Source of the DNA: Brevibacterium ihuae | GTDB lineage: Bacteria; Actinomycetota; Actinomycetes; Actinomycetales; Brevibacteriaceae | Assembly: GCF_900184225.1 (NCBI RefSeq) | Contig: NZ_FXWZ01000003.1 | Location: 1,553,684-1,617,683, forward strand | Length of the DNA: 64,000 nt | Direction: 5' to 3' | In this document: in pieces, positions 24,794 through 33,464 of the stretch | Numbering within the stretch: the stretch's first letter is position 1 | How the letters are laid out: each line of letters begins with the position of its first letter | The notes under the pieces: model-generated | Told to the model about the DNA's origin: nothing | The model's database searches: none | The model's input: only the letters and a program-made list of their open reading frames with translations | Position numbers and translations under genes: made by a program

Positions 24794-25477
24794 TCACTCC
24801 CCGCGGTCGATCCACTCCTGGAGGTGCGGCTTCTCGTCGCCGATCCGGGTCGCATCGCCGTGCCCGGTGAGGACCACCGTCTCCTCCGGGAGGGCGAAGA
24901 GCTTCGAACTGATCGACTCGATGATCGTGTCGAAGCTCGAGTACGAGCGCCCGGTGGCACCGGGCCCGCCCTGGAACAGGGTGTCCCCGGAGATCAGCAC
25001 CGGCGCCTCGGCCGCGTCGCTCTCGGACACCCCCGGCAGCCCTGCGACCGACAGTCCGGACCGGGCGAAGAAGCACGTCGAGCCCGGTGAGTGGCCCGGG
25101 GTGTGGATCGCCCGGAGCGTGACGCCCGCGACCGTGAGCTCCTGGCCGTCGGCCAGCGGCGCGTCCGGCTCGGAATCCGGGTACACCATGTCCCACAGCA
25201 CCCGGTCCTCGGGGTTGAGGAGCACGGGCGGGCCGCCGAGCGCATCCTGGGTGTCCCGGACCGCCCGGATGTGGTCGTCGTGCCCGTGGGTGAGGACGAT
25301 CGCCTGCACCGTGCGGCCGGCGACCGCCTCGACGACGGCCTCGGGGGAGTGGGCGGGATCGAACACGATGACCTCGCGGTCGTCGCCGACGATCCAGACG
25401 TTGTTGTCGACCTCCCAGGTCCCGCCGTCGAGCGAGAACGTCCCGGAGGTCACCACGTGATCGATGCGTGCGCTCAT
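24794..25477 (-). CDS. MBL-fold metallo-hydrolase, probable S-formylmycothiol hydrolase
   Basis: Metallo-beta-lactamase-fold hydrolase of 227 residues with [12 protein letters not shown] (THxHxDH), [14 protein letters not shown] and TGHGDAT metal ligands. It starts inside the stop of the mycothiol dehydrogenase gene (ATGA), an arrangement common in actinobacteria, where the hydrolase is thought to release formate from S-formylmycothiol. The fold is certain; the substrate is inferred from coupling. Confidence 0.85.
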   Translation of the reverse strand: MSARIDHVVTSGTFSLDGGTWEVDNNVWIVGDDREVIVFDPAHSPEAVVEAVAGRTVQAIVLTHGHDDHIRAVRDTQDALGGPPVLLNPEDRVLWDMVYPDSEPDAPLADGQELTVAGVTLRAIHTPGHSPGSTCFFARSGLSVAGLPGVSESDAAEAPVLISGDTLFQGGPGATGRSYSSFDTIIESISSKLFALPEETVVLTGHGDATRIGDEKPHLQEWIDRGE

Positions 25478-26568
25478 CGGAACTCCACCACCGATCGCAG
25501 GACCTCGCCGCGGCCCATCTTGGCGAACGCGTCCTCGACCCCGTCGATCGTGATGCGCTCGGTGACGAACTTCTCGAGCGGCAGGCGCCCCTGGGTGTAG
25601 AGGTCGACGAGCATGGGGAAGTCGCGGTCGGGCAGGCAGTCGCCGTACCACGAGGACTTGAGCGAACCGCCCCGGCCGAACACGTCGAGCAGCGGCACAC
25701 TGAGCTCCATCTCCGGCGTGGGGACGCCGACGAGTACGACCGTGCCGGCGAGGTCCCGGGCGTAGAACGCCTGGCGCCACGTCTCCGGGCGCCCCACCGC
25801 GTCGATGACGACATCCGCGCCGAACCCACCGGTGAGCTCCTGCACGGCCGCCACCACGCCGTCCTCGTCGAGGTCCTTCGACACGATCGTGTGGGTCGCG
25901 CCGAGGTCCTGCGCCGCGGCGAGCTTCTTCTCGTCGAAGTCGATCGCGATGATCGGCGAGGCGCCGGCGAGGTGGGAACCGGCGATCGCGGCATTGCCCA
26001 CGCCGCCGCAGCCGATGACCGCCACGGACTTCCCGCGGGTCACCTGACCGGTGTTGATCGCGGCGCCGATGCCGGCCATGACTCCGCAGCCGAGCAGACC
26101 GACGACGGCCGGATCGGACTCGTCGACCTTCGTGCACTGGCCGGCCGCCACGAGCGTCTTCTCCGCGAAGGAGCCGATGCCGAGCGCCGCCTCGAGCTCG
26201 GTGCCGTCGGTGAGCGTCATCTTCTGGGTCGCATTGTGGGTGTCGAAGCAGTACCAGGGCTCGCCGCGGCGGCAGGCGCGGCAGTCGCCGCAGATCGCGC
26301 GCCAGTTGAGGACGACGAAGTCGCCCACCTCGACCGAATCGACGCCCTCACCCACCTCGGCGACGACGCCGGCGGACTCGTGGCCGAGGAGGAACGGGTA
26401 GTCGTCGCTGATCCCGCCCTCGCGGTAGTGGAGGTCGGTGTGGCAGACGCCGCAGGACTTGACGTCGACGACGACCTCGCCGGGTCCGGGATCGGGGATG
26501 ACGATGTCGGTGACCTCGACCGGCTCCCCCTTCGCCTTCGCGACGACTCCCTTGACTGTGGTGGGCAT
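25474..26568 (-). CDS. S-(hydroxymethyl)mycothiol dehydrogenase
   Basis: Zinc-dependent class III-like alcohol dehydrogenase of 364 residues that oxidises the spontaneous formaldehyde-mycothiol adduct using NAD. Catalytic-zinc cysteine in [15 protein letters not shown], structural-zinc cysteines in [15 protein letters not shown], and the Rossmann motif [10 protein letters not shown]. The AdhE2/MscR pattern fits the mycothiol enzyme rather than the glutathione one. ATG 26568 has GGAGG upstream. It leads a two-gene operon with the MBL hydrolase; mshA in this window supplies the pathway for its cofactor. Confidence 0.92.
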   Translation of the reverse strand: MPTTVKGVVAKAKGEPVEVTDIVIPDPGPGEVVVDVKSCGVCHTDLHYREGGISDDYPFLLGHESAGVVAEVGEGVDSVEVGDFVVLNWRAICGDCRACRRGEPWYCFDTHNATQKMTLTDGTELEAALGIGSFAEKTLVAAGQCTKVDESDPAVVGLLGCGVMAGIGAAINTGQVTRGKSVAVIGCGGVGNAAIAGSHLAGASPIIAIDFDEKKLAAAQDLGATHTIVSKDLDEDGVVAAVQELTGGFGADVVIDAVGRPETWRQAFYARDLAGTVVLVGVPTPEMELSVPLLDVFGRGGSLKSSWYGDCLPDRDFPMLVDLYTQGRLPLEKFVTERITIDGVEDAFAKMGRGEVLRSVVEFR

Positions 26569-26738
26569 GGGGCCTCCCGTTCACGCGCGCATGCGCGGTC
26601 GATGATGTGTCTGTCGCCAGTCTAGGGGCCGTGGGAGGGGCGCGGAAGGTGCGGAGCCGAGGCGCACTGGTGAGGGGGCGCGGAAGGTGCGGTGACCGCC
26701 GGACGGGAGTGGGCGCCACGACGGCGAGGAGGGCAACG

Positions 26739-26755
26739 TGTCAACAGATGTTGAC
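26739..26755. promoter_or_regulatory. Operator O1 of the HTH/ClpN operon
   Basis: GTCAACA-GA-TGTTGAC (26740-26755) is a perfect 7+2+7 inverted repeat and overlaps the -35 element TTGACG (26751-26756). It shares the TGTCAA/TTGAC arms with O2 27 bp downstream. Confidence 0.75.
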
Positions 26756-26779
26756 GAACGACAGCTGTCAACATATATT
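26751..26779 (+). promoter_or_regulatory. Promoter of the HTH/ClpN operon
   Basis: TTGACG (26751-26756), a 17-bp spacer and TATATT (26774-26779) form the best consensus promoter in the window. The -10 is 6 bp from the ATG at 26786, so the transcript is leaderless or nearly so. Both elements are covered by operators. Confidence 0.75.
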
Positions 26780-26783
26780 GACA
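26766..26783. promoter_or_regulatory. Operator O2 of the HTH/ClpN operon
   Basis: TGTCAA-CATATA-TTGACA is an inverted repeat lying over the -10 element and ending 2 bp before the start codon. With O1 it suggests tight autorepression. Confidence 0.75.
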
Positions 26784-26785
26784 GC

Positions 26786-27034
26786 ATGGCAGATCGAACG
26801 CTCACCGCCGTCGCCGGCGACACCGCGGACCCGATCCGGGGTCTGCGGGCGGTCGCTGAGCTGCGGACCCTCACCGACTCCCTCGAGCTCGCGCAGGTCG
26901 AGTCCGCCCTCGGGCAGGGCATGACCTGGCAGCAGATCGCCGATGCGCTCGGCGTGTCCAAGCAGGCGGTTCACCGCAAGTACCGTTCGCGGGTCGCCCC
27001 CGCACTCCTCAGACGATCCGGAGGCAAGAGATGA
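26786..27034 (+). CDS. Small helix-turn-helix regulator
   Basis: An 82-residue DNA-binding protein. The helix-turn-helix is MTWQQIADALGVSKQAVHRKY at about 47-67. ATG 26786 was chosen rather than GTG 26738 because the upstream stretch is the promoter and operator region. It probably binds the two inverted repeats in its own promoter. Its stop overlaps the start of the ClpN-domain gene, so the two products are made together and may work as a pair. Confidence 0.8.
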   Translation: MADRTLTAVAGDTADPIRGLRAVAELRTLTDSLELAQVESALGQGMTWQQIADALGVSKQAVHRKYRSRVAPALLRRSGGKR

Positions 27035-28035
27035 ACTCCTTCAACCGTGCGATGTCCATCAGCGGCGCGGCCTGGTTCGAGACCATGCGCGAGCACCGTG
27101 CCGAGCTCGACATCGAGCATCTGCTCCTCGGCCTCCTCGGCGCCGGCGGCGGACCGGCCCAGACCCTCGCCGCGCACGGCGTCACCCTCGCGCGTGCCCG
27201 TCGGGCGGTGACCGCGGTGAGGGCCGAGCGTCTGGGCGACATCGGCATCGACCCCACCACTGTGCCCGTCCGCGACGTCCGCGACATGGCGGGGCTCACC
27301 GCCCGCGAGGTGGGGGACCTGCCGATGTCCCGAGCGGCCCGGGAGGTGCTGTCCCAGGGTCCCGGCTGGAACCCGTTCTCCTTCGGGGAGCGCCGCCGAC
27401 GGCGACGCCTCCGGGGCGCCGACTTCGAGACCGGGATCCTCCGCGATCTCCTCGCCGAGCCCTCCGGCCGGATCGCTGCGATCATCGAACACTGCGGGGC
27501 ATCGGTCGCAGCACTCCGGGCCGATGCGACGGGCGGACCCGTGAGCGGGACCGGGCGCGGCGTTCGTCGCGCGTCCCCCGCGGTCCCGCGTCCGGCGCGG
27601 GTGCTGCCTGGGTGTTGGCCCGGCGGCGAACCCGCCGCGGCGATCGCGCAGAGCCACTTCGTGTCCGCCGACCCCTCGCGCGTCCGGGCCGTTCTCGAGG
27701 ACCCCGAGCAGATCCGGCGGATCGTCGGCGGCGGAGGCGTCTTCCGCGTCGACCGGCAGCCCGACCCGCTGGGGGCCATCGCCTGGAGGGTGGTCTTCAG
27801 CGGCGAGGAGGTCGACGGAAAGGTCCCCGGTCCGGCCGATCAGGTCACCGGCTACGAGCGCTTCGAGCTCATGCCGGTCCCCGGCGGGACGGTCGTGCTC
27901 TACGAGACCGCGCGGCGCACCTACGGCCGCACCGCGCGGCTGTGGGCGCTCGTCGCCCGGTACAGCCTCCGCTTCGCGCCCCGGCACCGGCTCCTGCTCC
28001 TGTCCGACGCCTGCGCGCGCGGCGAGGACGAGTAG
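27031..28035 (+). CDS. Clp N-terminal domain protein with C-terminal SRPBCC-like domain
   Basis: A 334-residue protein. The N-terminal half is a Clp N domain (two repeats, about 5-50 and 95-160; EHLLLGLL is the hallmark), normally the substrate/adaptor-binding part of ClpC/ClpB, but no AAA ATPase follows. The C-terminal half (about 205-325, AIAQSHFVSADPSRVRAVLEDP onward) looks like a START/SRPBCC ligand-binding fold. It starts in the stop of the HTH gene. Inference: a stand-alone ClpN module that senses a substrate or ligand and modulates the HTH partner. Confidence 0.72.
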   Translation: MNSFNRAMSISGAAWFETMREHRAELDIEHLLLGLLGAGGGPAQTLAAHGVTLARARRAVTAVRAERLGDIGIDPTTVPVRDVRDMAGLTAREVGDLPMSRAAREVLSQGPGWNPFSFGERRRRRRLRGADFETGILRDLLAEPSGRIAAIIEHCGASVAALRADATGGPVSGTGRGVRRASPAVPRPARVLPGCWPGGEPAAAIAQSHFVSADPSRVRAVLEDPEQIRRIVGGGGVFRVDRQPDPLGAIAWRVVFSGEEVDGKVPGPADQVTGYERFELMPVPGGTVVLYETARRTYGRTARLWALVARYSLRFAPRHRLLLLSDACARGEDE

Positions 28036-28120
28036 TCGTGCGCGCGGTGCGGGCCGGCGCCGGGCCCCGGCATGTGCCTCGGGCCCGGACCGCCCGCAGG
28101 GACCTGTCCGCGGTTCTCGC

Positions 28121-28126
28121 TAGACT
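28121..28126 (+). promoter_or_regulatory. -10 element of cysS
   Basis: TAGACT lies 6 bp before the GTG start, leaderless-type spacing. Confidence 0.4.
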
Positions 28127-28132
28127 CTGACC

Positions 28133-29602
28133 GTGACCATTCAGCTGTACAACACCGCGACCCGCACCCTCGAACCCTTCCGCCCGGTGGCCGAGGGCCG
28201 GGCCGGGATCTACGTGTGCGGAGCCACGGTGCAGGGCGCGCCCCATATCGGGCACATGCGGTCGGCCGTGGTGTTCGACCAGCTGCGCCGCTGGCTCGGG
28301 TACCGCGGGTACGACGTCACCCTCGTCCGCAACGTCACCGACATCGACGACAAGATCCTCAGCAAGTCGGTCGACGAGGGCCGGACGTGGTGGGCGCACG
28401 CCTACCACTACGAGCAGTCCTTCACCGAGGCCTACGACCGGATGGGTGTGCTCCGGCCCACCTACGAGCCCCGGGCCACCGGCCACATCACCGAGATGAT
28501 CGAGCTCATCTCCCGCCTCCTCGACGCGGGCTTCGCCTACGAGGCGCTCGACGGCTCCGGCGACGTGTACTTCGCCGCGGGCAGCTGGCCGGAGTACGGC
28601 GGGCTCACCAACCAGCGGCTCGAGGACATGGCCGACGCCGCCGACGCCCCGCTGCGCGGGAAGCGCGACCCCCGCGACTTCGCGCTGTGGAAGGCCCACA
28701 AGTCCGAGGACCCGGACACCGCCTCGTGGCCGACCCCGTGGGGCCGCGGCCGGCCGGGCTGGCACATCGAGTGCTCGGCGATGTCGACGAAGTACCTCGG
28801 CGCCGAGTTCGACATCCACGGCGGCGGCCTCGACCTCCGGTTCCCGCATCATGAGAACGAGAAGGCGCAGTCCCAGGCGGCCGGCGACGCCTTCGCCCGG
28901 GTGTGGATGCACTCCGGGCTGCTCAACGTCGGCGGGGACAAGATGTCGAAGTCGCTCGGCAACTCGATCTTCGCCCACGAGCTGTTCGACCGCTTCCCGG
29001 CGATCACCGTGCGCTACTTCCTCTCCACCGCCCACTACCGCTCGGTGCTCGAGTTCTCCGAGCAGCTCGTCGGCCAGCAGGGGGCGGCGCTCGACCGCTT
29101 CGCGAACTTCCTCATCCGCGCCCGCCAGGCGCTCGGGGATGCGGCGCCCTCGGTGCCGGACGCCCGCCGCGGCTATGCCGAGCGGACGGTCGACGTGCCC
29201 GCCGCCTTCGCCTCGGCGATGGACGACGACCTCGCGATCCCGCGCGCCCTCGCCGTCGCCTTCGAACGGGTGAGCGAGGGGTATCGGCTCCTCGACGCGG
29301 CGGGATCCGCGCCGTCCGAATCGGATTCGGTCGCGCTCGTGCGCCTCGTCGCGGAGATCGAGCTCATGCTCGACATCCTCGGGGTCAACCCGACGGCCGC
29401 GAACTGGGCGGGCGCTGCGGGCGGAGACGACTCCGCGAACCGTGCGCTCGACGCCCTCGTCTCCGAGCTCGCCGCCGAAAGGCTCGCGGCCAAGGGGGAG
29501 AAGGACTACGCTCGGGCGGATGCGATCCGCGATCGTCTGAGTGCTGCGGGCATCGCGATCGAGGACACCCCGGGCGGCTTCCGCTGGTCGCTGGCGGACT
29601 GA
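28133..29602 (+). CDS. cysS: Cysteinyl-tRNA synthetase
   Basis: Class I aminoacyl-tRNA synthetase of 489 residues. PHIGH (the HIGH motif, 38-41), the zinc cysteine in YVCGATVQ, WHIECSAMS, HHENEKAQ and KMSKSLGNS are visible. GTG start. The mycothiol ligase MshC is a CysS relative, but this protein has the full C-terminal tRNA-binding part of CysS. rlmB follows after 48 bp on the same strand, a common actinobacterial order. Confidence 0.93.
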   Translation: MTIQLYNTATRTLEPFRPVAEGRAGIYVCGATVQGAPHIGHMRSAVVFDQLRRWLGYRGYDVTLVRNVTDIDDKILSKSVDEGRTWWAHAYHYEQSFTEAYDRMGVLRPTYEPRATGHITEMIELISRLLDAGFAYEALDGSGDVYFAAGSWPEYGGLTNQRLEDMADAADAPLRGKRDPRDFALWKAHKSEDPDTASWPTPWGRGRPGWHIECSAMSTKYLGAEFDIHGGGLDLRFPHHENEKAQSQAAGDAFARVWMHSGLLNVGGDKMSKSLGNSIFAHELFDRFPAITVRYFLSTAHYRSVLEFSEQLVGQQGAALDRFANFLIRARQALGDAAPSVPDARRGYAERTVDVPAAFASAMDDDLAIPRALAVAFERVSEGYRLLDAAGSAPSESDSVALVRLVAEIELMLDILGVNPTAANWAGAAGGDDSANRALDALVSELAAERLAAKGEKDYARADAIRDRLSAAGIAIEDTPGGFRWSLAD

Positions 29603-29650
29603 CCCCAGACGCACCCATCCGCTCCCACGTCGACAGACAGGAACACCGAA

Positions 29651-30601
29651 ATGCCACCGAAGTCACGCGGCGGAGCCGTCCGCCGGGCCGGCAAGGGCCC
29701 CCGGAAGGGGACCGGCGGCCAGGGCAAGCGCAAGCTCGAGGGCAAGGGGCCCACCCCGCGCGCCGAGGACCGCGTCTACCACAAGGCGCATAAGGAGGCC
29801 CAGGCGAAGAAGGCGCGGCAGACCGCGCAGGCCAAGCGCAAGAAGCGCGAGGTCGGTGCCGACGTGGTGGCCGGGCGCAACTCCGTGCTCGAGGCGCTCC
29901 GCGCCGGAGTGCCGGCGACGGCGCTCTACGTGGCCCAGCGGATCGACTCCGACGACCGCGTCAGGGAATCGATCGCGCTCGCGGCCGAGCGGGGCATCGC
30001 ACTCCTCGAGGCGAGCCGGCCGGACCTCGACCGCCTCACCGACGACGCGATCCACCAGGGGCTCGCGCTCCAGGTCCCGCCGTACGAGTACTCCCACCCC
30101 GACGACCTCCTCGCGCTCGCTGCGGAGCGCTTCGAGACCCCGCTGCTCGTCGCTCTCGACGGGGTGACCGATCCGCGCAACCTCGGGGCCATCGTCCGCT
30201 CGACCGCCGCGTTCGGCGGGCACGGGGTCATCATCCCCGAGCGCCGCTCGGCGAGCATGACCGCGGCGGCCTGGAAGACCTCGGCCGGGGCCGCCTCGCG
30301 CATCCCGGTGGCGCGCGTGGTCAACCTCGCGCGCTCGATCCAGGACCTCAAGAAGCAGGGGGTCTTCGTCCTCGGGCTCGACATGGACGGCGACGTCGAG
30401 CTCCCCGCCCTCGAGCTCGCGACCGCCCCGGTGTGCATCGTCGTCGGTTCCGAGGGCAAGGGCGTGTCCCGCCTCGTCGGCGACCTGTGCGATCAGATCG
30501 TGTCGATACCGATCCAGGCGAGCACCGAATCGCTCAACGCCGGCATCGCGGCAGCCGTCACCCTCTACGAGGTCGCTCGCACCCGCGCCCGGCAGGGCTG
30601 A
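29651..30601 (+). CDS. rlmB: 23S rRNA (guanosine-2'-O-)-methyltransferase RlmB-type (SpoU family)
   Basis: TrmH/SpoU methyltransferase of 316 residues with the trefoil-knot signatures GVTDPRNLGAIVRSTAAFG, VVGSEGKGVSRLV and IPIQASTESLNAGIAA. A substrate-binding domain (VAGRNSVLEALRAG) precedes it, and a very basic 70-residue N-terminal tail (Lys/Arg-rich) is the usual actinobacterial extension. The exact rRNA position is inferred from E. coli RlmB. Confidence 0.88.
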   Translation: MPPKSRGGAVRRAGKGPRKGTGGQGKRKLEGKGPTPRAEDRVYHKAHKEAQAKKARQTAQAKRKKREVGADVVAGRNSVLEALRAGVPATALYVAQRIDSDDRVRESIALAAERGIALLEASRPDLDRLTDDAIHQGLALQVPPYEYSHPDDLLALAAERFETPLLVALDGVTDPRNLGAIVRSTAAFGGHGVIIPERRSASMTAAAWKTSAGAASRIPVARVVNLARSIQDLKKQGVFVLGLDMDGDVELPALELATAPVCIVVGSEGKGVSRLVGDLCDQIVSIPIQASTESLNAGIAAAVTLYEVARTRARQG

Positions 30602-30647
30602 CCCGGGCGCCGAGGGTAGGGCCCCTCGGCACCCGCGTCCGGTGTGA

Positions 30648-32069
30648 TCAGCGCACGTCGCGCGGGGGCACCGGGTCGGCACCGGCAGCCGTTCCGTCCG
30701 CGGCGGCACCCTGCTTGGGCAGGGCGCCGAGCGACACGGTGATGATCGCGGCCATGATCATCGCTCCCGAGATCACCCACATGCCCGCAGTCTGCGAGCC
30801 GGTCGCGTCGGCGAGGAAGCCGGTGATGTACGGGGCGAAGAAGCCCGAGGCGTTGCCCACGGAGTTGATGAGCGCCACGCCCGCGGCCGCGGCCACGCCG
30901 GAGAGGAACGCGGTGGGCAGGGGCCAGAACGTCGCGAGCGAGCCCATGACGCCGCACGCGAAGATCGACACGCACACCATCGCAAGGAACGGCGAACCGA
31001 CGTAGGCCGTGATCGGGATGGTGATCGCGGCGACGATCGACGGAGCGGCGACGTGCCACACGCGCTCGCCGGTGCGGTCGCCGTGGCGGGCCCAGAAGAT
31101 CATGAACACCGCGGCGAAGGTGAAGGGCACCGCGGTGAGCAGACCCTTCTCCCAGATCGAGTACTCGACGCCGAACCGCTCCTGGAAGCCCTCGATGATC
31201 GTCGGCAGGAAGAAGCTGATGGCGTAGAGGCCGTAGACCACGCCGAAGTACACGAACGCGAGGGCCCACACGCGGCCGGCGGTGAGCGACCTGCGCAGCG
31301 GCACGTGGTACTTCGCGGCGGTCTCCGACTCCTCGCGCTCCATCTCCGCCTGCAGCCACTGCCGCTCATCGGGGGCGAGCCACTTCGCGTCCTGCGGCCG
31401 GTCGGTGAGGAAGAACCAGCAGATGATGCCGAGGAGGATCGCGGGCAGGCCCTCGATGAGGAACATGAACCGCCAGCCGGACATGCCCCACAGCAGCTGG
31501 TCGCCGTGCTCGATGAGGAGCGCGGACACCGGGGCGCCGATGACGCTCGACAGCGGGATCGCGACCATGAAGTATGCGACGGCCTTGGCGCGCTCGGACT
31601 TGGGGAACCAGAACGTCAGGTAGAGGATGATGCCCGGGAAGAAGCCGGCCTCGGCGATGCCGAGGAGGAACCGGAGGATGATGAGCCACCACTCGCCGGA
31701 GATGCCGGCCCAGCTGTCGGTCGGCACGAACGCCATGAGCGCGGCGATCGCACCCCAGGTGACGAGGATGCGGGCGATCCAGCGGCGTGCGCCGAACCGG
31801 TGGAGGGCGAGGTTCGACGGCACCTCGAGGAGGAGGTAGCCGGCGAAGAAGACGCCCGAGGCCAGACCGAACATCGTCTGGGTGAGACCGAGCTCGTCAT
31901 TCATCCCGTTCGGGCCGGCGAAGCCGATGTTCGTCCGGTCGAGGTAGTTGATGAAGTAGAGGAGCCCGAGGAACGGGGTCAGCCGGAGGGCGACCTTGCG
32001 CAGGGTCCGCTTGCGCAGCTCGGCATCGTGCGCCGGGCCTGCGGAAGCGGCGGGGGAGGACGAGGACAC
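30648..32069 (-). CDS. MFS transporter, anion:cation symporter family
   Basis: Twelve-span major facilitator protein of 473 residues. FINYLDRTNIGFA in span 1 is the hallmark of the ACS family (sugar acids, phthalate and similar organic anions). GTG start with AGGAAGG upstream. It lies downstream of an SDR dehydrogenase gene on the same strand, but a 238-bp gap with its own inverted repeat suggests separate control. Substrate is probably an organic acid. Confidence 0.85.
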   Translation of the reverse strand: MSSSSPAASAGPAHDAELRKRTLRKVALRLTPFLGLLYFINYLDRTNIGFAGPNGMNDELGLTQTMFGLASGVFFAGYLLLEVPSNLALHRFGARRWIARILVTWGAIAALMAFVPTDSWAGISGEWWLIILRFLLGIAEAGFFPGIILYLTFWFPKSERAKAVAYFMVAIPLSSVIGAPVSALLIEHGDQLLWGMSGWRFMFLIEGLPAILLGIICWFFLTDRPQDAKWLAPDERQWLQAEMEREESETAAKYHVPLRRSLTAGRVWALAFVYFGVVYGLYAISFFLPTIIEGFQERFGVEYSIWEKGLLTAVPFTFAAVFMIFWARHGDRTGERVWHVAAPSIVAAITIPITAYVGSPFLAMVCVSIFACGVMGSLATFWPLPTAFLSGVAAAAGVALINSVGNASGFFAPYITGFLADATGSQTAGMWVISGAMIMAAIITVSLGALPKQGAAADGTAAGADPVPPRDVR

Positions 32070-32175
32070 CGGAGTTCCTTCCTGGGGGGACGATCGACCG
32101 TCGACGATGACGATGCGATCGGGTGACCTTGCAAGTTCTACACCCGCGCCCCCGGAGTGTCCACTGGTGAGCGTC

Positions 32176-32199
32176 GTGTCGTCTCATATGACGGGACAC
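32176..32199. promoter_or_regulatory. Interrupted palindrome upstream of the MFS gene
   Basis: GTGTC-N3-TCATATGA-N3-GACAC, a 24-bp symmetric site about 107 bp before the MFS start codon. It is a likely operator; the regulator is not identified in the window. Confidence 0.5.
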
Positions 32200-32307
32200 A
32201 GGTGACCTGCGGGTAACTTTCGGCGGGGTGGGTGCGACCCGGATCGTGCAGCGGGTTTCGGCTCCCGGCCGACGGGCCCTCACCGGGTGCCGGCACCCGC
32301 CCTCGCA

Positions 32308-33108
32308 TCACACGCGGGGGGAGAACCGCCCGTCCTGCGCCATCCAGCCGCCGTCGACGACGAGCGAGTGTCCGGTGACGAAGCTCGAGGCGTCGGAGGC
32401 GAGGAACAGCACCGGGCCGGCGATCTCGTGGAGGATGCCCCAGCGGCCCACGGCGGTCTTGTCCGCGTACGCGTTCCACCACTCCTCGTCGGACTTGATC
32501 TGCGCGGTGAGCGGGGTCTCGAACGGCCCCGGCAGGATCGAATTGACCCGCACGCCGGAGGGCCCGAGCTCGCTCGCGAGCGCCTTCGTCAGCTGCACGA
32601 CCCCGGCCTTGGCGGCGGCGTACAGCCCCTGACCGGGCTCGACGACAAGAGCGCGGAACGAGGCGAAGGTGATGATCGATCCCCGGCCGCGCTCGGCCAT
32701 CTGCGCGCCGAACCCGCGCATGAGGCGGTAGGTGCCCTTGAGGTTGATGTCGATGACCCGGTCGAACTCCTCGTCCGTGGTGGTGAGCATCCGCTTGCGG
32801 ATGTTGAGACCGGGCGTCATGACGAGGGCGGCGGCATCGGAGTGGGCGGCGACGAGCGCCTCGACGGACTCCGTCGACGTGACGTCGATCGCTGCGGCCT
32901 CGGCGGTGCCTCCGCGGCCGGCGATGATGTCGACCGTCTCCGCGGCGCCGGTCTCGTCGAGGTCGGCGCACACGACCCGGGCGCCGGCGTCGGCGAGGCC
33001 GAGCGCGGTGGCCCGGCCGAGGCCCGAGGCGGCGCCGACGACGACCGCGGTGGTGCCGGACAGGTCGAACTGACCGGGGATGGAGGGGAAGTCGGCTGCT
33101 GCGCTCAT
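32308..33108 (-). CDS. SDR-family oxidoreductase
   Basis: Classical short-chain dehydrogenase of 266 residues. NAD(P) site VVVGAASGLGRA, acidic residue in CADLDE (points to NAD preference), catalytic serine in ITFASFRA and YAAAK; the C-terminal SLVVDGGW is typical. In the NNAG position the protein reads TPGLN, an unusual variant. ATG 33108 has GAAAGG upstream. Located before the anion transporter gene, so a sugar-acid or polyol substrate is a reasonable guess. Confidence 0.83.
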   Translation of the reverse strand: MSAAADFPSIPGQFDLSGTTAVVVGAASGLGRATALGLADAGARVVCADLDETGAAETVDIIAGRGGTAEAAAIDVTSTESVEALVAAHSDAAALVMTPGLNIRKRMLTTTDEEFDRVIDINLKGTYRLMRGFGAQMAERGRGSIITFASFRALVVEPGQGLYAAAKAGVVQLTKALASELGPSGVRVNSILPGPFETPLTAQIKSDEEWWNAYADKTAVGRWGILHEIAGPVLFLASDASSFVTGHSLVVDGGWMAQDGRFSPRV

Positions 33109-33433
33109 GATCGGCCTTTCATCGGGGTGCGTGTCTGCACGGGTCGGTGCGGGCGATGGTCCGTGCGGGTGGTGGTCTCTCCACGTGACTGTATCGCTCC
33201 TCGGCCGATTCGGGGCGGCATGATTCCGACCGGTGCAGGTCTCCTCGGGAGGAACAGGGATGAGTCGTCTTCGGGATGAACAGGGATGAGCCCTCCTGCG
33301 GACTGCGGCTCCTCCGATCCATGCGGCGGACGCACCCTTCCGGGAACCTCGGCGTCTGCGGGCCGTGTGTGCAACGAGTCGAGATTGCGGCAGGTTGGGA
33401 GAGCGGCACGCAGTCGAAACTGCAATGGATTGC
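33109..33433. other. Upstream region of the SDR gene
   Basis: No gene is seen. Two 18-bp direct repeats, GGGAGGAACAGGGATGAG (33247-33264) and GGGATGAACAGGGATGAG (33273-33290), lie 26 bp apart. The right end runs into the dispersed repeat at the DUF4032 gene's 3' end. Confidence 0.6.
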
Positions 33434-33464
33434 GGATTCGTTCTCAGGAACCTTCGGAAATTGC
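33434..33464 (-). repeat. Dispersed 31-bp repeat, copy 1
   Basis: On the minus strand this matches 46188-46218 in 30 of 31 positions (GCAATTTCCGAAGG start, AACGAATCC end). This copy overlaps the last codons and the stop codon (33444-33446) of the DUF4032 gene, so it encodes the end of that protein. Confidence 0.9.

Noticed and set aside
28133-29602. Mycothiol ligase mshC instead of cysS
   Set aside because: The protein has the KMSKS motif, the full C-terminal part and the length of a tRNA synthetase; MshC is shorter.
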